Part shown: one piece after another, positions 1 to 11,952 of the stretch | How the letters are laid out: each line of letters starts with the position of its first letter | How positions within the stretch are numbered: position 1 is the first letter of the stretch | Assembly (NCBI GenBank): GCA_021399435.1 | Contig: JAJTUP010000143.1 | Location: forward strand, 1 to 64,000 | DNA: 64,000 nucleotides | Reading direction: 5' to 3' | Source of the DNA: Diaporthe sp. PMI_573 | Taxonomy: Eukaryota; Ascomycota; Sordariomycetes; Diaporthales; Diaporthaceae | The notes under the pieces: generated by a model | The model's input: only the letters and a program-made list of their open reading frames with translations | Told to the model about the DNA's origin: nothing | The model's database searches: none | Position numbers and translations under genes: made by a program

Positions 1-902
1 TTAACTAAGCTGATAGAGAACTCTAGGCTTGTTGTATAAAGGTATGGAGACTTAGAGAAGGAGGTAATTTTAATCTAAGCTCCTACTATCTAAAGGATGA
101 GCTAGAGACTTATTCTTACACTAGGACTAACCCTTGTACTATACTTTTACTATTAAGGAGAATTAAGAGACATTATATAGGCCTATACCTAATTACGCGA
201 CCCCCTTACTTGTACTATTCTGGTAGAGCTGCTAGTAGAGCTGTATAATTAATATTTACTAGAAACTATACTCCTAATTTAGAAGCTATTATATAAACTA
301 GTAGAGTTAGGTCTATACTAGTATAAGATATATTATTTATACTATACTAAAGTTTTAGAGATAAAGGTCTTAACGTATGATCTATACTTATTGTTTATTA
401 TAAATAGACTGTATAACTTTGAAATTACTAGGATGTAGATAGATAATACCTTTGGCTTTGCAACTACCTAGTTTTCTGGAAAGGAAGAAGAGGAACTATA
501 TAATAAAAAGTTCCGTGTGAAGGATAAGTAAATCCTAGGTCTAAAATAGCTAATTGAGTTTAATAGAGGGAAGATTGAGTTTAATAGAGATAACATTATC
601 TTTATATAGAAGGGCTAAGTAGTAAACCTAGTACTAATTAACCTAGAGGCTAAAGATATACCTTAATAGTATATTACCTAGTATGCAAGGGGTATCTATA
701 TTGTATTAATCTACTAACTAGAAGCTATATATAATCTATTATTAGTAGCTTAGATTAAAGACCTAGAGAAGAAAGATATGGATGTACTTAATGTACGAAT
801 TAAGTAGTAGATAGAAAACCTTAAAAGAGAGATTATATTTATTTTATTTAACCTAAAGTATATAAAGCTTTATATTTTTATAAATAGATCCTTTACTAAT
901 AA
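1..902 (+). mobile_element. Ty1/copia element, 5' visible part (RT/RNase H), RIP-degraded
   Basis: Forward-strand translation, ignoring TAG/TAA stops, gives the end of a copia reverse transcriptase and the start of its RNase H. Near 680-720 is a QYARGIYIVLIYQLEA-like stretch, and at 845-900 a block ending IFINRSFTNN, which corresponds to the copia motif around 'FTDASFANN'. Stops fall where CAG or TGG is expected, so it is a dead relic. The reading is cut at 902 by a Ty3 element and resumes in frame at 8617-8622. The 5' LTR, gag, protease and integrase lie off the left edge. Confidence 0.8.
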
Positions 903-907
903 TATAG

Positions 908-1398
908 TGTAATGATTATACTAAACCTTTGTAGGGTTTAGTAGGTAACCTGTAGGGTTTATGTTAGCAATACAGCGTAAAGGTAATACTTGACTATTTA
1001 GTGTAAGACACGATGATTTTGCAAGTATGATTACTAGCTATGAGGCTATCTAGTTGTTAGACTGAATACTTAGATTGATAACTAAAGAGTCTATTCTATG
1101 AAAGCCATCTACTGTAGTGATGACTATGTCCTTATATGTCCTGACTCTTTATCTATTATTAGTAATGGACTGTATGGACTGTTTGTTAATTTGTACGGTC
1201 TAGCCTTATAGTTGTCTAGATTGTTTGTTAGTCTTATTAGTTTACCCTGGTTAGTAGGTCCCTAACCCTAACCCTGGCCCTGGCATGCCTTGCTGATTTT
1301 GCCTTTAAGTGCCTACGGGGTTGTGTCGTGGTATTTGATTCTAATTACCAGGGTTATTAAAACGGGTTCCCTGGGTGTTATTGTGTTGGTTTATAATA
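908..1398 (-). repeat. 3' LTR of Ty3 element A
   Basis: This 491-bp direct repeat matches 8126-8616 along its length. On the + strand it starts TGTAATGA and ends TTATAATA; the right copy ends ACA. It contains a telomere-like run of two and a half CCCTAA units at 1260-1274. Differences from the other copy are transitions in both directions, consistent with RIP on both strands. Confidence 0.93.
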
Positions 1399-1485
1399 CT
1401 ATCTCTTTCCTTGTGTCCTTTGTCCTTAAAGGTTTCCTGTAAGCTCTCTGTTGTTTGTGTTTTGATTATATCTTCTTGATTTATT

Positions 1486-2075
1486 ATGTTGTCTAGGGTT
1501 AAGGATTCTCGGGTTTCTAAATTGTCTCGTTGTTTTAAAAAGACTGAGCAAAGCGAGTCTCTTTCTGTTGCCGTTGCTTCTTGTAGTTCTGTTATATCGA
1601 CTTGTTTGTCTTGCGAGATTAGCAAAACCTTTTATATTGTGTTAGAAGAGAATTCTTCTTGTTATTATAAGTGTGTTTTGAAAAAGCGTGGGAATTACGA
1701 TATGTATGGGCTTTTACCTACCTAAATGCAAAAGATCACGGCTTAGTATAATCTAGCTGAGGCCACGCTAGATAAGGTGGAAGAGGAGCTAAAGAGGACT
1801 ACTGTGAAGGTATGTTGATTGTGTAAGTAGCGTTGTTTGTAGGCTGAGAAGATAGCGTGCGCCGTGTGTTAGGATATTAATATTATTGATAAGCTGGATT
1901 GTGTAGAAAAGAAGGAGGCCGAGGCCAAGTATGTGTAGATTGCTGAGTAATCTGTCGAGGCTGCTTGTTGAAACTTTATAGAGGAGGCTAATAAAATAGT
2001 AGTATAGGAGGCTTGGTTGTGTTTTAAGGGTAAGGTTGGTGTTTTAACTAGAGTTTTATAGTGCCTAATAGTGGT
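1486..2075 (+). pseudogene. Antisense accessory ORF of Ty3 element A, basic/coiled-coil protein, decayed
   Basis: This lies between the integrase region and the 3' LTR, on the strand opposite gag-pol. A 79-codon ORF (1486-1725) is followed directly by an ATG at 1726 whose frame runs to about 2,075 with only TAG, TAA and TGA interruptions. The second part reads as a charged helical protein: it contains LAEATLDKVEEELKRTT, then a VCRLCKQRCLQAEK-like basic stretch, then IIDKLDCVEKKEAEAK. Several Cys codons (TGT) are probably former Arg codons (CGT), giving an RLRKQRR-type motif. I recall this motif from hypothetical proteins scattered through mould genomes. Function is unknown. Whether the first 79 codons belong to the same protein is undecided. 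Confidence 0.55.
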
Positions 2076-2224
2076 GACTAGTTAACTTTTCTAGACGTTT
2101 TTAGTGTTGGGGGTAAAAGTAGTAATGTAATTGTTAGTAGTTTGTCGAAATCCTAATATATATTTCTTTCTGGTAAAGTGATTAATTAGTGAATTTGAAA
2201 ACTATGGTTGTTTTGTTAGCCTGT

Positions 2225-2485
2225 ATACTTCTGACTAGTAGACTATATTAACTAGTCTAGTGTTTACCTAGTTAGGTTTTTCAACTAGTTAACTAGGTTA
2301 ATTAGTTGAGGTGGTTAACTGGTTAAAGGGGCTGACTAGTTAAAGGGGTTGACTAGTTATGCCCTTGACTAGTAGATTTCCTTAATTTTGTATAGTTTCG
2401 ACTGGTTGAGCCTCTTAATTAGTTAACGTGTAGACTAGTTGAGGGGGTTAACTGGTTAACCTGCTTAACTAGTCTAGTTGTCTGG
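2225..2485. repeat. Degenerate short repeat, ACTAGTTAA-type
   Basis: About 260 bases are dense in variants of GACTAGTTAAAGGGGTT and AACTAGTTAACTGG, spaced irregularly at about 15-25 bp. It sits just downstream of the antisense ORF inside Ty3 element A. No reading frame is evident. It may be a decayed minisatellite. Confidence 0.6.
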
Positions 2486-3299
2486 CTGCTTTGTGGGCCT
2501 TGTGGATTTTCTAGGCTGTTTAGTGTTGTTGGGTGGCTGGTTAGTTGGTCTCGCCCTGGTCGTTCTTGTCTTAGTTATAGCTAAGTTCCTAGCCTAGTAT
2601 TTTTTAAGGAGTTGTCTATAATTAGTGAGATTATTAGTTAGCTCCTATGTATTTTTATTAGTGTTGTAACCTTTCTATTTAACTAGGTATTCTATTGTTT
2701 TCTAATATTGTTATAAGTTAATAATCTTCTCGACTTTATATTCCTTGTTATACTTGTTAATTATTTTAATCTATATCTTAAGTTTTACGTTTTATGGTGC
2801 TGGTTTTAAGAGTGAGATATAAAAAACTAGGTGTTGCCTTATTTTTTAAGGTAATGAAAGTTTATAGTTAGTATCTGAAAGTTTCTTTAAAATTTTGAAT
2901 AGTCTAATTTTCTTGTAATTAAGCTTATTGCTAGGGTGCTTGGTTTTAATATTCCGTTAGAGAAGGTAGACTTTATCTCCCTTTTTAAGAATTGGTCCTT
3001 TAATTCTTTTTTGGTTTGTGTATTTAGCTATTTATTTCTATATAAAAGAAAGTTCTTCCTGGATATCCTTTTGGATTTACCTGATTCTTGTTACTTTTTA
3101 TTCTACCGATTCTGCTAGTATATTGTCTGGTAGCAATTTATAGTAAGCTTTAGGCTTGTATCTATAGACTGTAAAGAAAGGTAACTGTCTAGTTATGCTA
3201 GTTGTTATACTGTTATAGGTAAAATATACTAATAGTAGTAGTTTAACCTAGTTATCCTACAACTAGTTGATATAATGTTGAAGGTATTATTCTATAATT

Positions 3300-6200
3300 T
3301 AATTAATTTATTTTGTTTATCCGTCTGTCTGTGGGTATGTTATAGTTAAGAGCTTGTGTTTTACTCTGAGTTATTTTATTAGTAACTTCTAGAAGTTTAA
3401 TGTAAATAGTTTATCTCTATCTAATATAATTTTATGCAGCATTCTGTAACTACTTATAATAATTTATAAAAACATGTATATAAGTTCTTTTGCTATGCTG
3501 GCTTCCTTGTATAGTATAAAGTATACATACTTACTTAGTCTATAAACCACTACTAAGATACTATTAAAAAACACTTTAGTTAAGGGTTTTTGTAAGAAAG
3601 GTAGCTTGATAATAAAGTCTAGACTAATAGATAACTATATAGTTGTAGGTACTAGTAGGGGCTTTAAAAGTCTATATAGTTTGTGTCTAGCCGTCTTGTT
3701 CTTATTATAAGAGTTACATTACCTAATAATTTCTTCTATTTTCCGTCTAAGGTTTGGGATCTAGTAAGTTTACTAGATTTTCTTAATTATTGCTAATATA
3801 CCTTAGTGTTTATATACTAAGGCTTTGTATATTTCTTTAATTAAGTTATCTTGTTTTTTAGGATTGATAAGTGTTTCCTTAGGTATGGTGTTAACTCTAA
3901 ATATAGCGTTAAGTTCTTAGTTAAGTATAAGGCTTCCGTTTTCTTGAGTTTTAAAGATTGTTTATTTGGTAGGGAATTCTTTATTTTAGTAATTAGGTTA
4001 CCTGCTGAGAGCATCTGCTTAAGCGTTTTTAATTCTATCTATGTATATAACCTTAATGTTAAACTATAAGAGAAATTCTATATATCTAACCTATCTTTTA
4101 TTAAGTTACTTAGTTATAGTAAAGATTGTTAGGTTCTTGTAATCTGTATAGAGCTTAATCTGTTTCTTAGCTCTAATAAGGTAGTGTTACTATTTCTAGA
4201 ATGTATATACTATTGCTATAAATTTTTTGTTTAGTATAGTGTAGCGAGTTTCTAGTCTATTGAATTTCTTACTAAAGTTTGTAATAATACGTACTTGTTT
4301 TTAGTCATTATACTAGGTAAGTTTTCTACCTGCTGCGTTATTTAAGGCATCTGTGTATATCTCGAATTCCTTGGTAAGATCTGCTTTTTTAAACACTAGG
4401 TTTTTGGTGACTCTGTCTTTAATTTCGTCAAACGCTTATTAGGTTTCTCTTGTCTATTTAAATATTTATTTCTTTTTGGTAAGATCTATAAAAGGTTTGT
4501 AAATGCCGCTATAGTTCTAGATAAACTATCTATAGAAGTTGGTATATTTAAGGAATGTTTTGATGTTCTTAATATATATTGGCGTAGACTATTCTTTGAT
4601 TGCTTAAACCTTGTCTTTTTACATCCTGATAAGTCTGGATTTGATAGTATATTTAAGGTAGTTAACTTTCTAAATGTAGAAAAAGCTTTTCTCTAGTTCT
4701 ACTAGGAGATTTACATCCTAAAGCTTTTAGAGTATTAATTTAATATATTCTTTATATTCTTCAAGGGTTTGTAAGAAGATAAGGATATTATCTAGATATA
4801 TAATAATGATAATGTTAAGGTATTTACGTAGGATGTAGTTAATTATTTCCTAGAATAATGCTAGTATATTAGTTAATCTAAAAGGTATAACCATGTATTT
4901 ATAGTGTCCGTAGCATGTTTAAAATATTGTTTTTTATTCTTCTTCTTTTTTTATTTGGATAAGGTTGTAGGCTCCTTTAAGGTTAAGAGCTATAAACTAT
5001 TATACTCCTTATAGTTAGTCTTATAGTTCCTTAATAAAGGGTAACAAGTATTGATTTTTAATAGTAATATCGTTAAGCTGTTGATAGTCTACGCAAAGCC
5101 TTAATCTACTATTCTTTTTGGGTATAAAGAAAATCAGATATTTTGCTAGTAATCTTAAAGGTTAAATGTATTCTTTTTTAAGGTTTTTATCAAGGTACTT
5201 CCTAAGTACCTTGAGTTTTTCTTCATTAAGTCTGTAGATTTTGTAAAACTTTAGTATCTTCTCTTCTTGTATAGGTATCTTGTGGTCTTATTAACTATAT
5301 TTAGGGATTCATGTATCGAGTTCCTCTTAAAATACTTTTCTAAATTTGTAGTATTCTCTTAGTATTTGTTTAAATCTTGCTGGTATACTTTGTTTCCTGC
5401 ACTAATATAGGTAGAGGAGATATTGCTTTATCTCCTGCTTGTATGTAGTGTTGTATGTTGATTGGCTTCAGCCTTTTCTTAAGGTCTTTAAGTAGTCTAA
5501 TTCTTCTCTATTTTCCCTAAGCTAAGTCTTTTCTTGTCTACTTTTAAAAATATTTATGGGTTTGTTTAAGCACGTCTCTTCGCTATCCTTAGTAACTAAA
5601 TTCCATCCTGCACCGTTAATTACAACCTTCTTTTAGGAAATAGTATTATCCTAAAAGATTTAGCCAGTAGTCTAATCAATTTAAGGATTTGTAGCCTTTA
5701 GCTACGGAAGTCTTAGAATTAGTTTATACTATACTATATCTGTAATGTCTAGAGTTATAAAAGTTATGTGTCCTTGGATTGAGATAGGTAGATAATTAGT
5801 CTCTATATTGATTACTCTGTTTTCATATCCTACTTCTGTGCCTTCCACAGTACTGAGTCTATAGGGGTCTTCCTTTTAATGCCATGAGATCTCGTCCCTG
5901 TTGATAATTCTTGGTAATATAAAGTTACCCTGAGCACTATTGTCTAATAATATACTGTATGTCTTTCCGTTAATTTCCGCTCTGAGCGTAATGTATGTAA
6001 AGTCTGCTATCTGTATTGCATACAGGGACTGGTGGTTCTTAATCAGCTATTATCCCTTTACAGGCAATTATTACCTTTTCCTGATTCTCATTAGGTTTTA
6101 ACCTAGGTTTTTACATTATATCGTTTTTTTACTTAGTTATTGTGCTAGCTTATTAGCTTGTGTTCCCTGTAAATGGGGCATCCTGGTAATCTACAGTCTT

Positions 6201-7900
6201 AAAGTTACCGTCTACTATATAGGCATTCTAATAGTAGCTGGGGGTTTAGGATAAGAATGGTGTAAGCCTTTTCCTTGTTATATTTGCTGGGTTTCTAGTA
6301 GTAAAGCTTATCTTCTTTATATACCCTAGTAATAGGTTCCTTACTAAAGCATTGGAGAAATAGGTTAAACTTGGCTTTTTTCCCTAAAATAAGTGTAATA
6401 AAGGTTTTAGATATAAGAGGCCTAGGAGACTCCCTTATACTCTAGGTGTCCTGGCCATAGGCATGGTTTGTTGCCTATCCTACGCTTCTCAAGTGGTTGG
6501 CTGAGTTCCCTAATTGCTTAAATTAATTAAATTTCTGTAATGGTGATTCTGGTGGTACTGGTGTCTGGAGCGATGGAGATACTATGTCTTAGGTATCTTT
6601 CGGGGTTTTTGTTAGGGCTTTTAATAGGGTCTTTGTTTTGTCTTGTTAGTTGGTTAGTCTATAGTAAACTGCTATTTTCCTGGGTATCTTTTTAGGAGTC
6701 TTCGGCTCCTGTATACTTGGTGCTTAAATAATCTGAGTTGCTGTCTTTTATTATTGTATTGTATAGTGGTTCTTGTCTTTCTATTACTAACTATTGTTTT
6801 TATTAAGGTTTCTTGGGAAACCATCTAGAGGCTTCTTTCTTTAAAAGGTGTAGTATGTACTAATTGTTAAAATAGAAACTCTAATTAAGGATTCTGTATT
6901 ATTTATTAGTGTCTGCTACTTGCTTTAAGATAGGTGGGTAGTTGTTTGGATCTTTAAGTTCCTACTTGTTAGGATAGATTAGATATTTTACATAGAGGTT
7001 AGGTTGATAAATATAGTTAGTTCTACCTTCCAGGTATACCAGGCATTGCTTATTGAGTGAGTAGCTATACCGTTTGTGTAGTTCTTGTTGTTAGGTTATG
7101 TTAACCTATTGTTGTCTTTTGGGGACTAGATTTTATTATTTCTTTAGTTGGCGGTAATTTTTAGCAAAGTATCCTAGCTTTCTACAGTTATAGCATTCCT
7201 TACTAGTCGGTTTTTATTACGCTACATTGAGTTTTATAGGGCCTAAATAGGTTTTGCTAGCCATACTATTATATTTTTATTAGTGTCGGGATTGATAGTT
7301 ATTATAGAAGTTACTACCATGCTAGTATTTCCTTTTTATATTGGGCTGGTTTTAGGGTTTCTATAAATTATAGGGCGTTTTATGCTATTGTTTCTACTTT
7401 TATTTAAAGAGGCGGTTATTAATATATATAGCTATAGACATATATTTAGTAAAGTCGTTAGGTTGGTCTAGCTTGGTGATTTTATCCTTAACGTTTTCTT
7501 TAAGTTTTTTATAGAACTAGCTTATAAGTATATCTTCTTTCTAACTAATATGGGTAGTAAGTTGCTTGAAGTAGGCTGTATAGGTTAATGTCGACCCAGT
7601 CTATCTAAGTTATATGAGTTGTCTTTTAATAGTTTTGTCTTTATTAGAATCTTTGAAAGTATCTTTAAGGGCTTATTTGAAGTAGTCGAAGGTTTTAAAG
7701 ATTTTCTTAGTATTATCGTCTTAGTCTTTTTTGTCGTTTTCTAGATAATTCCTTAGAGTAGGTTTAAACTATGCAAGTGTGTTCCCTTTAAGGTAGTGTC
7801 TAGTAAAGATGATCTTATTATAGTAGGTTTTAAACTAGAGGTGGTTGTGCTTAAAGTAGGCACGATACTATATAAAGAACCCCTAGAGGGTTTTCTTATC
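3300..7900 (-). pseudogene. gag-pol polyprotein of Ty3 element A, multiple stops
   Basis: In minus-strand order from the right: a Gag knuckle reading CYNCRKLGYFAKN (expected C-x2-C-x4-H-x4-C, with His now Tyr and the last Cys blurred) at about 7,155-7,200. Next a protease LLDNSAQGNF at about 5,930-5,950, where family members have DSGA. Then RT motif [12 protein letters not shown] near 5,060-5,110 and the catalytic block YLDNILIF at 4,775-4,800 (normally YLDD). Then RNase H FSKKFNRLETRY near 4,250, and integrase with CNSYNKNKTARHK and LDFIIKLP at 3,600-3,760. The loss of the catalytic Asp and the in-frame TAGs show that it is inactive. Confidence 0.85.
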
Positions 7901-8125
7901 TCCCTTATAGGGGCTAGGCTTGTCTATCTTAAAAGCCTTGGCTTGCTGGAGCGTATAGAGACATATAATCTCCTATTAGAGTTAGCCAATCTAATTATCT
8001 ATTTCCTTAATGGGGTTAGCCTTGATCTAGGCGACCTGGGAGGCGGTAGGAGTTTAGGGCACCATTGTGTCTTAATATTACGCAGTCGGTAATTACATAG
8101 CCGTACTAAATAAGAGTTATCAAAA

Positions 8126-8616
8126 TATAATAATTACACTAAACCTTTATAAGGTTTAGTAGGTAACCTATAGGGTTTATGTTAGTAATATGGTATAGAG
8201 GTAATACTTAACTATTTAGTATAAGACACAATAATTTTACAAGTATAATTACTAGCTATAAGGCTATCTAGTTGTTAGACTAAATACTTAGATTAACAAC
8301 TAAAGAGTTTGTTTTATGAAAGCTATCTACTATGGTAATGACTATGTCCTTATATATCCTGACTCTTTATCCGTTATTAGTGATGGACTGTATAGACCGC
8401 TTGTTGACTTGTGCAGTCTAGCCTTGCAGTTATCTGGACCGTTTGTTGGTTTTGTTGGTCTACCCTGGTTAGTGGGTCCCTGACCCTAACCCTGGCCCTG
8501 GCATGCCTTGCTGACTTTACCCTTAAGTGTCTGCAGGGTTGTGTTGTAGCATCTGATTCTGATTGCCAGGGTTATCGAAACGGGTCCCCTGGGTGCCATT
8601 GTGTTAGTTTATAACA
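8126..8616 (-). repeat. 5' LTR of Ty3 element A
   Basis: This 491-bp copy of the repeat at 908-1398 is followed at once by the TSD TATAG (8617-8621). The telomere-like run at 8478-8492 carries one substitution (CCCTGACCCTAACCC). Confidence 0.93.
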
Positions 8617-9115
8617 TATAGACCTTAGTTTACAACTAGACTTTATTATTATACTAGTAGTAGAAACTAACTATATAAGGAAAGACTTTAAAATTTATAG
8701 AAATATTATATACTAGAGTTTAATAAAGTATAAAAAAGTAACCTAGAGTATACTAGTAAGTAAGCTATATAGAATAATAACTAGGTTTAATAGTAATATA
8801 GTACTTAGTATAATACTAAACTAGGTAATAAACTATCTAGAAATGCTAAGAATTCTAGTTATTATTTATATAGATTTAAGATTATTATACAACTATTTAG
8901 TTAGGCTGGGCATAATAGATAAGAAGAGACTAATAATTGATATTATATTATTAAGGGAAGTATATAAAAAGAAAGAAATTTCTAAAGTATAGTAGATTGA
9001 TGGGAAAGATAACCTAGCTGATACTTATATAAAGAAGGTACTAAATAGAGTATTAGAAAAGCTAATTTTAATAAATATGTTAAAGATTAGGGTGGAGGTA
9101 TATATAAAATGCCTT
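8617..9115 (+). mobile_element. Ty1/copia element, 3' part (RNase H C-terminus)
   Basis: The translation continues that of 1-902. After the duplicated TATAG it reads NIDLSLQLDFIIILV, then VTxSILVSKLY, and ends with QIDGKDNLADTYIKK and NRVLEKLILINML. This is the conserved end of copia RNase H (family form 'DGKDNPADALTK'). Two separate TAG stops stand where Trp or Gln is expected. Joining to the left part across the TSD keeps the frame. Confidence 0.85.
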
Positions 9116-9119
9116 AGCT

Positions 9120-9510
9120 AGAAGGAATAAGGGAAGAGGTACTTAACTAGAGAGTATAAGGATAAGAAGAAATTGACTAGAGGGTACGAGGATAAGAAGA
9201 AAAAGCTACAAGATAGCTGTACGAAAACTTAAGGACTAAAGAAAGACAGGCCTAAAATATATAATAGATAGGCCCAGGATAGCTGTAGGACAGTATAAGG
9301 ACGTATAAAGGATATAGCTAGGATAGGCTTAAGATAGATCTAGGATATATAAAGGATATGGCTAGGATACTTTAAGACATATAAAAAATATAGCTAGGAT
9401 ACTTTAAGATGTATAAGGATATAACTAGAATACCTTAAGATATAGTTAGGATCCTTTAGGATAGAACTAGGATATCTTAGGCTATATAATAGACCTTAAA
9501 GACTATACCT
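9120..9510. repeat. Degenerate tandem repeats downstream of copia RNase H
   Basis: Two imperfect repeat types follow the RNase H. The first is a duplicated tract built on GACTAGAGGGTACGAGGATA and AAGAAGAAA (about 9,140-9,210). The second is several diverged copies of a unit around GATATAGCTAGGATACTTTA with irregular spacing (9,240-9,500). No protein is recognisable. Confidence 0.5.
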
Positions 9511-10988
9511 AGGACCTAAGAAGATTATATAAGGCTAGCTATAGAATTTAGTAATTATATAATAGGAAACTTTTTATAATTACTAGAAAGTATTTATATA
9601 AAGAAAAAGTAGTAAGAAGAGAATTAAATTTTAGTTATAATATATAGAAAAATTATTATATAAACCTAAGACCTAGAATATGTTTACTTGACTATGTATT
9701 TAAAGGTATATAGATTAATTAGGGAACCTTTATCTTTTTATTTAATCTCGTACTTAATACCCTTTAAGGTTACTAGGCTATAAGAGGGTTTTGGGCTACT
9801 ATTATTTAGACCGTTTTTACTACTATGGCTATTATGACTTTTATGACCTCCTCTATAAGTATAGGCTTCGCGTAGCTAGTAGTTTTTATAATAAGGATAC
9901 TAGTAACCCTATAACTACTAGATATAACCTGTATAAGTACCTTTCTAAATTCTAGGTAGCTAAAAACACTCTTTAAACCAGTACGTATTAGGTAAACTAT
10001 GTAAGTATTTAGTATATTAATTACTATTTTAACTATATAACTAAATTAGGATTATATAGTAGTAGCTTGGATAATAAATAATATAGGTAATAATATTAAC
10101 TAGCTATATATTAATATTATATAGTATTTAAATGTTGTGTGAGAGAAATGTGGTAATTGTATACTTAGTATCTTTTGAAAATATTAGAGTAGGAATAATA
10201 GTGGGAAAAGGGTTATATAAATATTGATGACGAGGGAGGCTAGGAAAGTATGATTTAAAAAATGACTAGTTAGGAGGGTTATAATTTGATAGCTTATAGT
10301 TAGACTAGGAACGTATGTTAAAATATCGAAGAGAGGTATAAGAGGAGACTAGGCAGGGCCTGCCTATAGAGTAGGGACAGGTACTATAATGGTAGATATA
10401 GGTATAGGCGAAGTATATGAAGAGAGAGGTAACCTATGAGGGCTGTGTAAAGAATTATAATCAGATATTATACGAAAGATTTGGTGACAATAAGGGGGTA
10501 AATTTTAAAGATGTTTTGGATCGCATGATGTATATAAGGTATATATGTGTATGTATGTGTGTAAGAGAGAGAGAGAGTGTTGTATGATAGAGAAGAGGAA
10601 GATGGAAGGTTAAAGTAGAGGGTAAAAGGCATAAGGTTTTTATGCCAGCACTAGAAGGGCGTTAGGTATAGACTATCTTACCTAATAAAGACGAGATTAC
10701 TTGTATAGGTGAGTTATAGATAGTAGCCCCTTTTTGTAACTTTTGGTTTGTATGATAAAAAGGCTAGTGGGAAGGCAGGTAAGGAAGGGCTGAAAGTAAG
10801 GTTGAGAAGTTGGTGTAAAAAGCATTTGGTGTGGACTACTAGTGGTGGTTTACTTATACCGCACGAAGGGTAGCCTAACCTACCTAGCAGTGTGATTTTC
10901 TTTTGTTATAGAGAAAAAGCATACAAGTAATTTAACTTGCTCTGCCAGGCCAAAAAGAGTGTGTGATTAGAAAACAAAAGACCCCTAG
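9511..10988. other. AT-rich to mixed DNA without a recognisable gene
   Basis: There is no ORF of note. From about 10,140 the sequence becomes purine-rich and less TpA-saturated, with a GT/GA microsatellite (GA run at 10,564-10,577). It may be the long 3' untranslated part of the copia element, but I see no polypurine tract that would prove it. Confidence 0.5.
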
Positions 10989-11155
10989 TGTTGGAATAGC
11001 ACTGAGGCTAATTGTATATAGCCATCTTGGCTAGGGATGATGACTAATCCAGCAAGGGAGTGTATGTAGACCTAAGAGGTCTACGTACGAGCTTCTCTGC
11101 TTGTTTTATAGTTTAGACAGACATTAACAAATTCAGAACCAATTGCACAGACACG
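10989..11155 (+). repeat. Possible 3' LTR of the left copia element
   Basis: The sequence starts TGTTGGAATAGCACTGAGG, a typical copia LTR opening, and has several candidate CA ends around 11,129-11,154. It lies in the right order and strand for the 3' LTR. The partner LTR is outside the window, so the end coordinate and identity are inference. Confidence 0.35.
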
Positions 11156-11952
11156 TACGTACGTACATTTACGCCATATGGCAAAGGCCATTTAACATAA
11201 AATAATAATTTATATCTAGCTTGGCTTAAATATAAAATATTAAAAACTCTAAAAAATAAATTAATTACTATATTTCTATCTTTAATTTTTAAAGATTATA
11301 TTAAAGATATATAATAAATAATATAAAAGTTTAAATAAATTAATAAATTTAAGACTTTTTTAGCTTAGTTAAAAAATAAAGCTTTAACAATAATAAATAT
11401 AGTTTTTATATTTTAATAATTAGTAATTAGTAATTATTTGCCTTATAAAAAGAATATTATAAATTATAAAGATAATATCTTAATATAGATTAATTATATA
11501 GAAAAAGAAGAACTTTAAAAAAGTTAAGATAGAAAATGCTTCAAAAATATAAAATTAATAAATAAATAATAACGAGCTAAATAAATTATTAAGAAAAAAA
11601 CATATTTTAAAAAGGATCTATATAGATACTATAGAATATTAAGATACTTTATTAAAAACTATTTATATATAATATTTTTTAATTTAAACTAATTTAAAGA
11701 AAACCTGATTTTATAATTTAGTTTAATTTAAGTAATTTAACTAAAATTAGCTAATAAATAGATAAAAGATTTTAAATTTTTAGATTTAAAAAGAAAATAA
11801 CTTTAAAATAAAAATAGGCGTTAAAATAAAAAGAAAGCATTTATATAAATAATATATTCCCTCCTGGGTATGAGGGTAAAAGACCTATAATTGTGTGTTT
11901 TTAACTGATTTGTATTTAACTGTGTGATATTTCTGCAACGAGGTTTCGAATA
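11156..11952. other. Extremely AT-rich, gene-free stretch
   Basis: After a short CGTACGTACGTAC run (11,154-11,166) the sequence is almost pure A/T with a poly-A bias to about 11,850. I find no long reading frame and no recognisable protein. It is probably an older RIP relic. Confidence 0.6.

Larger units (their letters stand above)
908..8616 (-). mobile_element. Ty3/gypsy LTR retrotransposon A, RIP-degraded, nested in a copia element
   Basis: Two 491-bp direct repeats bound the element, and the 5-bp duplication TATAG flanks it (903-907 and 8617-8621). Gag-pol reads on the minus strand: a CCHC zinc knuckle near 7,155-7,200, an aspartic protease near 5,930, reverse transcriptase near 4,780-5,110, RNase H near 4,200-4,320 and integrase near 3,530-3,780. 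This protease-RT-RNase H-integrase order is that of Ty3/gypsy. The 5' LTR is therefore at the right. Nearly every conserved segment contains stops or Gly/Asp-to-Arg/Asn changes explained by C-to-T mutation. An extra ORF on the opposite strand lies between integrase and the left LTR. Confidence 0.93.

Noticed and set aside
1341..1625. 94-codon minus-strand ORF, Gln/Glu-rich, overlapping the Ty3-A LTR
   Set aside because: It starts outside and ends inside the 3' LTR, and the opposite strand gives a better continuing protein. Treated as a shadow, though with some doubt.
7796..8092. 98-codon + strand ORF in Ty3 element A
   Set aside because: It is antisense to the gag region and has no independent features.
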